Assembly: GCF_016107395.1 (NCBI RefSeq)
Contig: NZ_JAAIKO010000034.1
Location: 26,551 to 90,550 of the forward strand
From: Streptomyces fildesensis
Lineage (GTDB): Bacteria > Actinomycetota > Actinomycetes > Streptomycetales > Streptomycetaceae
Reading direction: 5' to 3'
Length of the DNA: 64,000 nt
In this document: positions 18,570 to 27,454 of the stretch, piece after piece
Position numbering within the stretch: position 1 is the first letter of the stretch
How the letters are laid out: every line of letters begins with the position of its first letter
Program-made: the position numbers and the translations under genes
The notes under the pieces: model-generated
Databases searched by the model: none
The model's input: only the letters and a program-made list of their open reading frames with translations
What the model was told of the DNA's origin: nothing

Positions 18570-19217
18570 ATGCACATCAAGGATGACGACACGCTCCTGT
18601 TCATCGGGGACTCCATCACCGACGCGGGCCGCGACCGTGCGGATCCCGCATCGCTCGGCCAGGGATACGTCCGCGAGATCGCGCGGACTTTGCGCGAGCG
18701 GGCGCACGACGGACCCGGCCCCCGCATCATCAACAGGGGGATCAACGGCCACCGCGTGTATGACCTCGCATCCCGCTGGAGCACTGACGTCATCGACCAC
18801 CGGCCCACCGTCGTCACGGTCAAGATCGGCATCAACGACACCTGGCGGCGCTACGACCGAAACCTCCCCAGTCCGGTCGACGAGTTCGAGGCGTGCCTCG
18901 ACCGCCTGCTCGCGGACACCGCGAGCAAGCTGTCCGCACAGCTGGTCGTCATCACTCCGTTCCTGCTCCCGGTCGGGCCGGACCAGGAACGCTGGTTCGA
19001 GGACCTGTCGCCGCGTACCGACGCCGTCCTGCGGGCAGCTGTGAACAACGGAGCCCAAGTGGTCCGCGCAGACCTTGTCCTGCCCCGCGCGGCGCAGGAT
19101 CGGGAGCCGGCGGAGCTGGCCCCGGACGGCGTCCACCCGACCCCTCTGGGGCACCGGCTGATCGCCGACGCCTGGCTCGCCGAGGTCGCTCCCACGACCC
19201 CGCACGGGCGGCGGTAG
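18570..19217 (+). CDS. SGNH/GDSL-family hydrolase
   Basis: A 215-residue esterase-type hydrolase with all four SGNH blocks: the nucleophile Ser in LFIGDSITDAG, the oxyanion Gly in NRGINGHRV, Asn in KIGINDTWRRY and the Asp-His pair in APDGVHPTPLGH. No signal peptide is evident from the ATG at 18570, so it is probably cytoplasmic. The longer frame from 18504 adds unconvincing sequence. As the last gene of the glycan block, it may remove acetyl or other ester groups from imported sugars. That role is inferred from context. Confidence 0.85.
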   Translation: MHIKDDDTLLFIGDSITDAGRDRADPASLGQGYVREIARTLRERAHDGPGPRIINRGINGHRVYDLASRWSTDVIDHRPTVVTVKIGINDTWRRYDRNLPSPVDEFEACLDRLLADTASKLSAQLVVITPFLLPVGPDQERWFEDLSPRTDAVLRAAVNNGAQVVRADLVLPRAAQDREPAELAPDGVHPTPLGHRLIADAWLAEVAPTTPHGRR

Positions 19218-19385
19218 CACCGCCCCAGAAGAGACTGCCCCGAACCCTGCACGCCGGCTGGGGCCCAGGGACGGCGGGGTGATCGTGATTCGGCATCAGG
19301 CCGCAGGGTGTCACCGATGAGGGCAGGCGCGGTGATCGCGGGCGGTGACTCGGCGCCCATGAAAGGCACTTCGACGTTCAAATAA

Positions 19386-19447
19386 TTGACGTTGAGGAGC
19401 GTGCGTCACGGTGGTAATCTCACGTCGAACATTTCAACGTTGAGGAG
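19386..19447 (+). promoter_or_regulatory. Paired MarR operator candidates
   Basis: The motif GACGTTGAGGAG (19388-19399) recurs as AACGTTGAGGAG (19436-19447), 48 bp apart. The second contains the perfect palindrome TCAACGTTGA (19434-19443) and overlaps the ribosome-binding site of the MarR gene, a position suited to autorepression. Confidence 0.5.
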
Positions 19448-19452
19448 TCCTC

Positions 19453-19986
19453 GTGGAGCGTGACGCCGTCGACCTCATCGTGGAACAGTGGGCTCGCGTC
19501 CGCCCCGACCTCGACGCGTCCCCCGTGAACGTTCTCGGCCGCCTGTCACGGGTGACCCGTATCGTCGAGCGCGAGTTCCAAGCGCTCTTCAGCGAATTCG
19601 GGCTGCAGATGGGCGAGTTCGACGTCCTCGGGACCCTCCTCCGCGCCGGCCCACCCGGCGGCATGACCGCGGGGGAACTGACCCGCCACTCGATGAAGAC
19701 GGCCGGTGCCATCACCAACCGGCTCGACCGGCTCGTCGCCAAGGGCTACGTCACACGCGACCTCGACCCCGCCAACCGGCGTACGGTCATCGTCGCCCTC
19801 ACCCCCGCCGGCCGCGAGCTCATCGACCGTGTCATCGGCGCCCACCTCGACAATTCACGGCGCATCCTCGCCGCGCTCGATCCGCACCGGCAAGGCGACC
19901 TCGCCGCTACCCTGCGCACTCTGCTGATCAGCCTTGGTGATCAGGCGAATGACACGAGCGACGTCCGCCTGGCGGGCGAGGCTTGA
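19453..19986 (+). CDS. MarR-family transcriptional regulator
   Basis: A 177-residue dimeric winged-helix regulator. The DNA-binding core spans about residues 50-125: FSEFGLQMGEFDVLGTLLRA, then MTAGELTRHSMKTAGAITNR with the wing at DLDPANRRTVIVALTPAGRE. GAGGAG precedes the GTG at 19453. The N-terminal and C-terminal helices form the dimer interface, where MarR proteins bind small phenolic or lipophilic ligands. It stands downstream of the glycan block but nothing ties it to that pathway. The repeated motif over its own start suggests autoregulation. Confidence 0.85.
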   Translation: MERDAVDLIVEQWARVRPDLDASPVNVLGRLSRVTRIVEREFQALFSEFGLQMGEFDVLGTLLRAGPPGGMTAGELTRHSMKTAGAITNRLDRLVAKGYVTRDLDPANRRTVIVALTPAGRELIDRVIGAHLDNSRRILAALDPHRQGDLAATLRTLLISLGDQANDTSDVRLAGEA

Positions 19987-20102
19987 GTCACTGGCCCCCG
20001 AGCAGTCCGTTCCGCCAGGGCATCCCCGCCGCTTCCCTTCTCGCCCTCGAACCTGGCCGCAATCGCACGGCGATGGGGGACTGAACATTCCACTCCGGGT
20101 CC

Positions 20103-20245
20103 GTGGGCGGCGACTCGCTCACCGCCAGCAACCGGGACCGGGCCGGACTGGACCAAGACCTCGCGGCGGTCCGCTCCGGCGACACCTTCGTCATCCCCAA
20201 CTCGACCGGCTCGCACGCTCCTTCCCTGACATCATCAGATTGCCC
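20103..20245 (+). pseudogene. Serine recombinase (Tn3 resolvase type) scrap, frameshifted
   Basis: Reads NRDRAGLDQDLAAVRSGDTF then VIP, and continues after a one-base slip as LDRLARSFPDI. Together they restore the conserved resolvase block RPGLDxALAAVRxGDTLVVPKLDRLARS. The slip is at about 20202 (CCCAACTCGACC where CCCAAGCTCGACC is expected). The catalytic Ser region and DNA-binding domain are absent, so this is a dead fragment. Confidence 0.55.
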
Positions 20246-20280
20246 CGGCAAGCACGACGCCACTACCGAGGAGTACTTCA

Positions 20281-20691
20281 ATGCCCACCTTGCGCTGGAC
20301 CACCCCCAACTCTCCCGAAGGCCACGAATCCGCGCTGATCATGGCGTCGCGATTCGAGGTCCGGAGCCTTAAGGACGTGCCGCGGTTCTTCCTCAACTCG
20401 CTGGCGGCGTGGCGCCAGGTCCGCAAAGCTCCAGGCTGCTTCGGCGCCTCGCTCGTCGCCCGGCCCGTCAAGCGGACGTTCCAGACACTGTCCGCATGGG
20501 AGAGCCGTGAGCAGCTCATGACGTTCGTTCAGACGGAGCCGCACCGCTCCATCATGAAGGCGATGCGCTCCACGATGAGCGATTCCACGTTCGTGTTCTG
20601 GGACGCCTCCGTCGCGGATCTCCCGATCAGCTGGGCCGAGGCCGAACGACGACTCGACGAAATGGCGACCAAGGAAGCCCAGGAGCGCTGA
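20281..20691 (+). CDS. Monooxygenase-like (ABM/DUF3291-type) protein
   Basis: A 136-residue protein with a dimeric alpha-beta-barrel style pattern. It opens MPTLRWTTP and contains SRFEVRSLKDVPRFFLNSLA and FQTLSAWESREQLMTFVQTE, then PHRSIMKAM and a final FWDASVADLPISWAEA. This arrangement matches small Streptomyces proteins related to antibiotic-biosynthesis monooxygenases and DUF3291 (recalled). It is probably cytoplasmic; substrate and activity are unknown. GAGGAG lies 8 bases before the ATG. It sits between a resolvase scrap and a TPR protein with no operon partners. Confidence 0.7.
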   Translation: MPTLRWTTPNSPEGHESALIMASRFEVRSLKDVPRFFLNSLAAWRQVRKAPGCFGASLVARPVKRTFQTLSAWESREQLMTFVQTEPHRSIMKAMRSTMSDSTFVFWDASVADLPISWAEAERRLDEMATKEAQER

Positions 20692-21040
20692 CCAGCTGAT
20701 GCGTCCTGCCCGCAGCCACGTCCACTGACCGTCCGGACAAGATCGTCCAGCCACGCCGTTGGCGGTCTCGGGCGCGGCCAGCTCCGGCAGGCACTGCGCA
20801 TGGACGAGCTGACTCAGCTCGAGGCGGTGTCATCGGGCTGACCGAAGTGGCAAAAGCCACCGCGGAGGACGCGGGACGCACTCCCGACCTGGCCGGGCGC
20901 GGACTGCGTGCCCACAACCCTGCCCAAAGCCAACTCGCCGGGGCACTGCCTGACAGAAGCCGGCAGAACACGTCCAACTGTCTGCGGACGAGGCTGCGAT
21001 AGGGTCAGTTGATCACTCGTACACATGGGGAGCTGCAGTA
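20692..21040. other. Intergenic stretch, no gene seen
   Basis: No convincing frame. The last 60 bases hold the leader of the TPR gene. Confidence 0.4.
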
Positions 21041-21553
21041 GTGACGACCGACGTGACACCCGAACTGGCCGAGGCGATCCAGCGTGGCTACGACCAGCGC
21101 GACCGGGCGAACATGGCGCCGACGATCGCGTACTTCCAGGCGCTGCTCGCCGAACACCCCGACCACCCAGTCCTTGTATACGAGGTGGGTGGCGCCTACG
21201 ACACCGCGGGCCTGGAAGAGACCGCCCGCGGCTACTACGAGCGGGCCCTCGCCCTCGGCCTCGACGGTGACGCCCTGCGCCGGTGCCTGTGCCAGTACGC
21301 CAGCACCCTGAGGTGGCTGGGCGAGCTGGACACGTCGCTCGTGGTGCTCGACCGCGCCCGCAGGGAGTTCCCCGACTCCGACTCCGTACGCGTCTTCCGC
21401 GCCCTGACCCTCAACGATGCCCAGCGGCCGGACGAGGCGGTGGCCGAGTTGCTCACCGTCGTCACCGGGCACGCCGAGGTCACCGACCTCGGGCGGTGGG
21501 CGGTCGGGCTGAGCGGCCTCGCCCAGTGGCTCGCCGACGGCCGCCCCGAATAG
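21041..21553 (+). CDS. Small tetratricopeptide-repeat protein
   Basis: A 170-residue all-helical protein of the TPR_5-like type. Repeats can be read at MAPTIAYFQALLAEHPDHPV, GGAYDTAGLEETARGYYERA, STLRWLGELDTSLVVLDRAR and RALTLNDAQRPDEAVAELLT. There is no signal peptide or membrane segment. It starts at GTG 21041. Such proteins serve as interaction scaffolds; partners cannot be inferred here, as neighbours are relics. Confidence 0.8.
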   Translation: MTTDVTPELAEAIQRGYDQRDRANMAPTIAYFQALLAEHPDHPVLVYEVGGAYDTAGLEETARGYYERALALGLDGDALRRCLCQYASTLRWLGELDTSLVVLDRARREFPDSDSVRVFRALTLNDAQRPDEAVAELLTVVTGHAEVTDLGRWAVGLSGLAQWLADGRPE

Positions 21554-21964
21554 GAAGCGTCCCCCTGCGCAAGGCCGGCGGGATGCTGAGCGGGCGCGAA
21601 GCTGCCGGTTTCGAGGAGTCAGGGCCCGCCGCCTGGCCCGCCCCCTGCCACAGGGCCAGCAGGCACCCATCCGTCTCGCTGCCTGACCTTGATGCCCCGC
21701 TGCCGTCCACCTCACCGTCCATCGGCGCCCAACCGAACGGCAACCGGCGGAGCACAGCTCGCCGCCTGGGGCGTTTCGTGGCCAGCACCCGGCTGACCGA
21801 GCGCTGGAGAGCCGCACGCCAAGCCAGCGCGCCGCCGCCCCTGCCCCGCCCCGGCCGACTTCACGCAGGAGACACTCGACTTGGGCTGACCCTACGACAG
21901 CGAGGCCGGACAGGATCCGAACGGCGGCTTCCCACCTCGTCCCCGCGCGCTGAAGTGGTGCCCG

Positions 21965-22255
21965 CCCTGCCGGATGTCCCGGCCGGGCTCGCGAGGGAGG
22001 AACTGGTGGAGACCTTCGAGACGGGGCAAACGGTCGTTCGGCGTGACGTACACCGCTCCGGGCGGGTGTGGAGTGAACAGGCGCTACGGGTCCTCGCCGA
22101 CACGGGCGAGGCGCTGGTGACCGCGTGCCCGCCCGGGACTCAGGCCCGCTGGCCCACCCCGGGCCGGGCCCTTCGCCGACGCCGACCAGTGGGCGGCCTG
22201 GCGCTGGAACCCCGGCTGGCCGCCGCCATGTCTGCCCCAGTGCGAGGGAGCCATT
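21965..22255 (+). pseudogene. DUF402 protein with internal deletion
   Basis: Two blocks of a DUF402 (nucleoside-phosphatase-like) protein are present: GLAREELVETFETGQTVVRR with DVHRSGRVWSEQALRVLADT (21970-22130), then, in another frame, FADADQWAAWRWNPGWPPPC (22173-22235), the usual C-terminal region. The central catalytic part between them is missing. An internal deletion with frame loss makes this a pseudogene. Confidence 0.5.
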
Positions 22256-22365
22256 GAGCACGGAGCACGGATCACTGACACCACCCCAACCGGTGTGCGC
22301 GTTGCACCGCACGACGCACCGCCCCCACCTGGACAAAAGGGATCCACCCGGCCAGGGTCGTATCC

Positions 22366-23250
22366 GTGAGCACCCCTCTTGGCGTCACGCTGCGCCCGTA
22401 CACCCCGGCTGATCAGACCGCTGTTCTCCACTTGATCAACGCCGACCGCCTCCCTGGCCAGCCGCCGACCACTCCCGCGATGCTCCATCAGGCGCTGGAG
22501 GGCCGCTCGCCAGTAGATGCGCAGTGGTGGGCCGCACTGGACCAGCCCACCACCGAGGTGGTCGTGGAGGACACCGGGGCCGTCTTCGGCGTGGTGTCCT
22601 ACGCCGTCCGGCCCAAGGACGACACGGGGGTGATCCTGTGGCTGCATTGCGGGGAGGCCGCCCGGACCGCCGACCTGCTGATCCGGCGCGCGGTCGCCGC
22701 ACTGGCGCCGCGCCCGGTCCAGGCGTTCCAGATCGCCTCCGCGCTGTCTCTGGGGCTGGAGGCGTTGCCGGTCCGGAACCGTGCGGTCACCGATGAGGCG
22801 TTGCGGCGGGCGGGGTTCACCGGCGAGCGGCTGTGGCGGTACCTGCGCGCCGCACTGCCCACCCCGGGCCTGCCTCACGCCGCCCACGTTCACATCGGCC
22901 GCGCCGACGACACGGGCAAGAACACCCGACGGCTGGAGATCCGCAACGGCCCCGACGTGGTCGCGGAGGCTGTGGTGGGCCCGCCCGTCCACGGCATCGG
23001 CGTCCTGTGGCGGATCGAAGTGGCCCCATCCGCACGCGGCCAAGGGCTGGGGCGCGCCCTGTTGGGCTCTGCCCTGGACGTGTTGACCGGGCTGGGCGCC
23101 ACCGAGGTGATCCTGTACGTCGACGACGATGCTCCTGCCGGAGACGACCGAGACCGCACCGCAACGAACCGCCTCTACGATTCAGCAGGATTCATCGAGA
23201 TCGACCAACTCCACTCCTACACGCTCGCACGCACTGGGCATCCGCGTTGA
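22366..23250 (+). CDS. GNAT family acetyltransferase, two-domain
   Basis: A 294-residue protein made of two GNAT-fold halves. The N-terminal half (residues 1-150, VTLRPYTPADQTAVLHLINA onward) lacks a clear acetyl-CoA loop. The C-terminal half carries it as IEVAPSARGQGLGRALLGSA (about residues 220-240), ending with NRLYDSAGFIEIDQL. The active centre is therefore the second domain. The GTG at 22366 opens just before the first strand. The substrate is unknown. Its 3' end overlaps the convergent minus-strand relic by 59 bp. Confidence 0.8.
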   Translation: MSTPLGVTLRPYTPADQTAVLHLINADRLPGQPPTTPAMLHQALEGRSPVDAQWWAALDQPTTEVVVEDTGAVFGVVSYAVRPKDDTGVILWLHCGEAARTADLLIRRAVAALAPRPVQAFQIASALSLGLEALPVRNRAVTDEALRRAGFTGERLWRYLRAALPTPGLPHAAHVHIGRADDTGKNTRRLEIRNGPDVVAEAVVGPPVHGIGVLWRIEVAPSARGQGLGRALLGSALDVLTGLGATEVILYVDDDAPAGDDRDRTATNRLYDSAGFIEIDQLHSYTLARTGHPR

Positions 23251-23620
23251 GGTCTCTCCGCATGGCATCCCGAAGAGACTGGTATGCCTCGTCGTAGCGC
23301 AGCCGGCCCGTGATGTACTCGTCGCTGGCCCGGCCGCATCCGTCGGCGACCACGTCGCGCAGGTCGCGGAGCCGGCGGAATGTGTCATCCGCCGGCCCGA
23401 CGATGTAGCGAGGCGCGCAGATCGATACTTCGTAGCGCAGGGCTGTGCATGCTTCGAAGGATTCCCACACGGCACGCCCGCGCCGCTGCGGATCTGGGTC
23501 TGGCTCGCGCACAGCAACGCGACAGGTGTGCCGGGTCTGTGCCAGGGCCGCCAGGTAGGAGACGTAGAGGGAGCGGCGGCCCGCTCCTGGCCTTCCTGGC
23601 GTCCACTGACGCGCGCTGAA
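23192..23620 (-). pseudogene. Conserved hypothetical, N-terminally truncated
   Basis: The frame is open from 23620 but has no ATG; the first usable start is a GTG at 23512. It reads SLYVSYLAALAQTRHTCRVA then VWESFEACTALRYEVSICAP and ends RLRYDEAYQSLRDAMRRDLN. It is an all-helical protein of a type I recall from actinomycetes with no assigned function. The missing N-terminus suggests truncation, though expression from the GTG is possible. Confidence 0.45.
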
Positions 23621-23714
23621 TCACCCGGGGACACCGTCCCCCTCACCGGCGGCATGCGCTGACGCAACGCGGTCCTCGCCGCCGACCCGAAACGGCCGGA
23701 GCCGTTGCTCAAGG

Positions 23715-24452
23715 TCAGCGAGGGGAGAGGAGGCAGAACTCGTTGCCTTCCGGATCGGCCAGAACCGTCCAGGAGATCGCGGACCGGTCGATACCAGGGT
23801 CGGTGGCGCCCAGAGCGCGCAGTCGGGCTTCCTCTGCTCCCAGGTCGTCACCGGGGTAGGGGCACACGTCGAGGTGGACGCGGTTCCACACGCTCTTGGT
23901 ATCGGGGGTGCGGAGGAACTCCAGGTAGGGCCCGACGCCCTTGGCGGAACGCATGGTCGCATGGTCGTCGGTGACCTCGTGCAGCGTCCAGTCCATCGTC
24001 TCGCCCCAGAACCGGGCCATCCCTCGTGGGTCGGTGCAGTCGACCACCACCGCGGCGATCGGCCCGGTGTCCTGGTAGATCGGACGGGGCTCCAGGACGC
24101 AGAACTCGTTGCCTTCCGGGTCGGCCATGACCGTCCAGGGGACGTCACCCTGACCCACGTCGGCGAGCGTCGCGCCGAGATCCTTCAGGCGCGCGACCAA
24201 CTCCGCCTGATGGGCGGTCGAGGTGGTGGCCAGATCAAGGTGCACCCGGTTCTTCACCGTTTTGGGTTCCGGGCGGGCGACGATGTCGATGCAGACGGCC
24301 ACGGGGTCGGGGTAGACGAAGCCCACGGGTTCGAGGTTGGTCACGCCAGGTCCCTCGCTGTCGACACCCCAACCGAGTGCCTCCGCCCAGAACCGGCCGA
24401 GCACGGAGTCGTCCTGGGCCTTCATATTAATCTGTACGAGTCTTGTTGCCAT
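23715..24452 (-). CDS. Tandem VOC (glyoxalase_6-like) protein
   Basis: A 245-residue protein of two similar vicinal-oxygen-chelate domains: residues 1-120, from MATRLVQINMKAQDDSVLGR to PWTVMADPEGNEFCVLEPRP, and 130-245, ending SWTVLADPEGNEFCLLSPR. The repeated DPEGNEFC block is characteristic. Each half pairs beta-alpha-beta units into a small binding pocket. Members act as metal-dependent lyases or dioxygenases, or as drug-binding proteins. The paired His/Glu metal ligands are incomplete by eye (NRVHLDLA and NRVHLDVC supply His), so binding is as likely as catalysis. ATG at 24452. Confidence 0.8.
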   Translation of the reverse strand: MATRLVQINMKAQDDSVLGRFWAEALGWGVDSEGPGVTNLEPVGFVYPDPVAVCIDIVARPEPKTVKNRVHLDLATTSTAHQAELVARLKDLGATLADVGQGDVPWTVMADPEGNEFCVLEPRPIYQDTGPIAAVVVDCTDPRGMARFWGETMDWTLHEVTDDHATMRSAKGVGPYLEFLRTPDTKSVWNRVHLDVCPYPGDDLGAEEARLRALGATDPGIDRSAISWTVLADPEGNEFCLLSPR

Positions 24453-24808
24453 GTCTCAGATCCTAGAAGATGCCGCCCGACCGCCGTGATCCGACATGTG
24501 CTCGACCCGGTAGTGACCATGGTCGCCTCTTTCTGTGTCGCCGCGACCAGCCTGCAGGAGTTCCTCGAACGGATCGGCCAACGGTTCGCGAACCAGCCCG
24601 GATCATCGGCCGAGGCGCAGAACCGGCATCCCGTTGCCTTGAGGCGATCTCGGTCGTCGGATGACGTCATTTCTGGTGGACATCCGGAGCACACAAGATC
24701 GCCGGCTGCTGCCCAAACCCTTGACCAATCGCTGCTACTTCACGGGTTCTGGCTCAGCTTCTGCGCTCTGTCGCTATTTTGGGGGTGGTTGGGCATCAAT
24801 TCTGTGTG
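24453..24808. other. Intergenic stretch leading into an ISL3-type element
   Basis: No convincing gene. The last 80 bases probably include the left end of the insertion sequence, but a terminal inverted repeat could not be confirmed because the right end is missing. Confidence 0.35.
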
Positions 24809-25830
24809 ATGGGTGGGGTCCGCATCGCGGACGTTCTGCTGCCAGGTGTCGAGGTTCGGATCGATCGAGTGACACTCACGGAGACGGAGGTCCGGCTCGC
24901 CGTAAGGTCTCAGGCCGCGTCGGCAGCATGTCCCGACTATGGACGGCGATCCGCGAGGGTGCACTGCTACTACCCGCGGACTCTGGCGGATCGTCCGGTG
25001 GCAGGCAAGCGTGTACGACTTGAACTTCAGGCCCGCCGACTCCTGTGTGACAACGATCAGTGTGACCGCCGCACTTTCACCGAGCAGATACCGGCCCTGA
25101 CGCGTCGGTACGCACGCCGCACGGACGCTCTCACCGCCCAGCTCGCCGACCTGGCCCTGTTCCTGGGCGGCAGGGCAGGAGCACGCCTGTCCGAACGCAT
25201 GTCCATCGGCACCTGCAAGGACACCCTGCTCCGGTTCATCCGCGCCCTGCCACTCCCGTCCTCGGCCCATGTCCCGCTTCTCGGTGTCGACGAGTTCGCC
25301 CTGCGGCGCGGGCGGACCTACGCAACGATCCTCATCGACATGTCCACCCACCGCCCGATCGACGTTCTCGCTCGCGCCGCGAACACCTTCGCATCATGGC
25401 TGCGGAACCATCCCGAAGTGCGGATCATCTGCCGCGACCGTGCCGATTCATTCCGTGACGGAGCCCAGGCGGGCGCCCCGCAGGCCCAGCAGGTGGCCGA
25501 CGCCTGGCACCTCCTGCACAATCTGGCCGAAGCAGTCGAACGCGTTGTAGGCCGACACCGTGCCGACCTGCGAGAACCTCTCACCTCCCATCACGATCAG
25601 ACTGAAGACAGCCGGCCTCAGGAGAACCCAGACCACACGGAACTGGACATCCATGGACGGCCACGGCCTCTGGTCACCCGCACCCGTGAACGCCACCAGT
25701 AAATCCACGAACGCATCGAGCGCGGTGACAGCCTTCGCGCCATCGCACGACACGTGAACGGAGCCGGCCGTGCCTGTTACAGGACAGTGACACCGCGCCG
25801 ACAACGCATTCGCGTGACGGAACATCTCTT
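24809..25830 (+). mobile_element. Truncated ISL3-family insertion sequence (IS204/IS1001/IS1096/IS1165 type)
   Basis: The transposase N-terminal 298 residues are readable: MGGVRIADVLLPGVEVRIDR, a damaged zinc-finger region (AACPDYG, usually two CxxC pairs), ADRPVAGKRVRLELQARRLL CDN, and the first DDE-domain block VPLLGVDEFALRRGRTYATI with the catalytic Asp. After QVADAWHLLHNLAEA the frame stops at 25700-25702. The same frame continues beyond it as IHERIERGDSLRAIARHVNG, so the stop is a point mutation. The remaining third of the transposase is gone. The element is dead. Confidence 0.75.
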
Positions 25831-25904
25831 CTGGTGAGAACCACGCCAATGGCATTTGTCTTGCCTTTGTGTGACAACCGACAGCTTCACTGGAGGGGAC
25901 CACC

Positions 25905-26321
25905 ATGATCGTCACCAAGCGGCACTCCCTGCGTATCGCCGTAGTCAGCGCCATCGCGGCAGCCTCCGTCGCTCTGGCAGGCACCGCCGCGATGGCCGCG
26001 ACTCCGGCGACGGCCAGCACCTCCGTCGCGCAGAAGTCACTCGCCGCCAAGGCCACCATCAGTGCGAAGCCGTCGGTGGGCTCCGTCAAGGCGTGGCAGC
26101 TGTTCCGTGTCACCGGCACGACGACCGGCCTCAAGGCGGGCACCAAGGTGACCTTGCAGCAGAGGCAGGGCAGCAAGTGGGTCATGCTGCCCGCCTCCGT
26201 CCCCGTCGCGCGCAACGGCGCCTACTCGCTGGGCGTCAAGCTCGGCCTCAAGGGCAAGAACAGCCTGCGCATCGTCAGCGGGAACACGGCCTCCCCCGTC
26301 TTCAACGCGACGGTGCGCTAG
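25905..26321 (+). CDS. Small secreted Ig-like beta-sandwich protein
   Basis: A 138-residue protein with a clear Sec signal peptide (basic MIVTKRHSLR, hydrophobic IAVVSAIAAASVALAG, cleavage near AAMAA). The mature part reads as one small beta-sandwich domain: QLFRVTGTTTGLKAGTKVTL, SKWVMLPASVPVARNGAYSL and NSLRIVSGNTASPVFNATVR. There are no Cys and no sortase signal, so it is freely secreted. Function is unknown. GGAGGGG precedes the ATG and a strong terminator follows, a tidy monocistronic unit. An inverted repeat TTGTC-N12-GACAA lies upstream at 25856-25877. Confidence 0.75.
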   Translation: MIVTKRHSLRIAVVSAIAAASVALAGTAAMAATPATASTSVAQKSLAAKATISAKPSVGSVKAWQLFRVTGTTTGLKAGTKVTLQQRQGSKWVMLPASVPVARNGAYSLGVKLGLKGKNSLRIVSGNTASPVFNATVR

Positions 26322-26340
26322 TCCCCGGTGATCGACCTCG

Positions 26341-26377
26341 ACTGTGCCCCGGCGCCGGATGCGCGCCGGGGCACAGT
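26341..26377 (+). terminator. Intrinsic-type terminator hairpin
   Basis: A perfect 15-bp GC-rich stem: ACTGTGCCCCGGCGC at 26341-26355 pairs with 26363-26377 around a 7-base loop. It lies 20 bp after the secreted-protein stop. Confidence 0.85.
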
Positions 26378-26485
26378 CACGTGCGGCAGGCGTGGAGCGG
26401 GTGGTCTGCGGCTATGGGACGTTCCAGGCGGAGATGACGGGCTGCTCGTCCTCGATGGCATGGCAAACGCTCCTTGATCCGGCAA

Positions 26486-27211
26486 CTAGCGGGGGTAGAC
26501 CTGGAACGTCACCGCTGGGACGCCCCCGAAGCGTGGGGCGGCCATGTCGAGCATGCCCTGGAGGAAGGACTGGGCGTAGTCCTTCGGGGACTGGTCGGAG
26601 AGCGCCGTGATGTACGCCCGGTGCTCCGCCAGTGAAGCCACCGCCCGCTCCGCTCCCGAAGGCGTGGCCTCCACCGCGTGCGTGGCCTGGGGGGACCCGG
26701 CCACAGCCACCCACCGCACGCCGTCCCACGGCGCGTCCGGCAGGTCGGGGAAGATCCAGCGGTTGCCCGCGTCGCCCGCCGCGTCGAGCGTGGCGCGGCC
26801 GACGATTCGGTGGTCGGGGGAGTTCCAGGCCGTGCCGCCCCAAGTGTCGTGGTGGTTGAGCGTGATGAGCAGCTCGGGCCGGTGCCTGCGCACCGCCGCG
26901 GCCAGGTCGCGGCGCAGTTCGAGGCCGTCCTGGATGACGCCGTCAGGGTGATCGAGGAATTCCACCGCCGTGACACCGACCACGGCCGCGCTGGCCCGCT
27001 GTTCGGCCTCGCGGATCCGGGCCGACTCCTTTGGCTCGAGGCCGTCGATCCCGGCCTCGCCGCGGGTGACCAGCAGATAGGTGATCTCGCGTCCCGCTGC
27101 GGTCCACTGGGCGATCGCCGCGGCGGCTCCGTACTCCAGGTCATCGGGGTGGGCGACGATGGCCAGTGCGCGCTGCCAGTCGTCGGGCATGGGTGTCAGT
27201 TGGTCCGTCAT
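26486..27211 (-). CDS. PIG-L family N-deacetylase
   Basis: A 241-residue LmbE/MshB-like zinc hydrolase that removes an acyl group from an N-acylated sugar or related amide. The N-terminal AIVAHPDDLEYG carries the His-x-x-Asp-Asp zinc and catalytic motif (about residues 18-29). The second zinc His lies in NSPDHRIVG. The middle follows the family: YLLVTRGEAGIDG, VEFLDHPDG, LLITLNHHDTWGG. An alternative GTG start at 27220 would add three residues. No mycothiol or teicoplanin-type genes are nearby, so the substrate is unknown. Confidence 0.85.
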   Translation of the reverse strand: MTDQLTPMPDDWQRALAIVAHPDDLEYGAAAAIAQWTAAGREITYLLVTRGEAGIDGLEPKESARIREAEQRASAAVVGVTAVEFLDHPDGVIQDGLELRRDLAAAVRRHRPELLITLNHHDTWGGTAWNSPDHRIVGRATLDAAGDAGNRWIFPDLPDAPWDGVRWVAVAGSPQATHAVEATPSGAERAVASLAEHRAYITALSDQSPKDYAQSFLQGMLDMAAPRFGGVPAVTFQVYPR

Positions 27212-27454
27212 TTCCGCCACGTTAGGGCCTGTCCGGTCGAGTTGGAACCGGGATTGTGCCGCGGTGGTGCGGCGAGCCGCGATGTGCGGAGCCCGACGTG
27301 AGGGCCGGCAGCCGGTAGCGGAAGAGCGGACGCCGGTCGCTGCTCGAAACGAGCAGCATCGCAGGCGTTCGGATTCTTCGATGGAGCGGAGCCTCGGCCC
27401 ATTTCCTGATCTCGTACCGCAGAACTGCCACGCCGTTTTGCGAAGGCGGTGATC

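Noticed and set aside
17295..19220. 641-codon minus-strand open frame across the isomerase and SGNH genes
   Set aside because: Crosses two well-supported genes and a terminator hairpin; composition is that of an antisense shadow.
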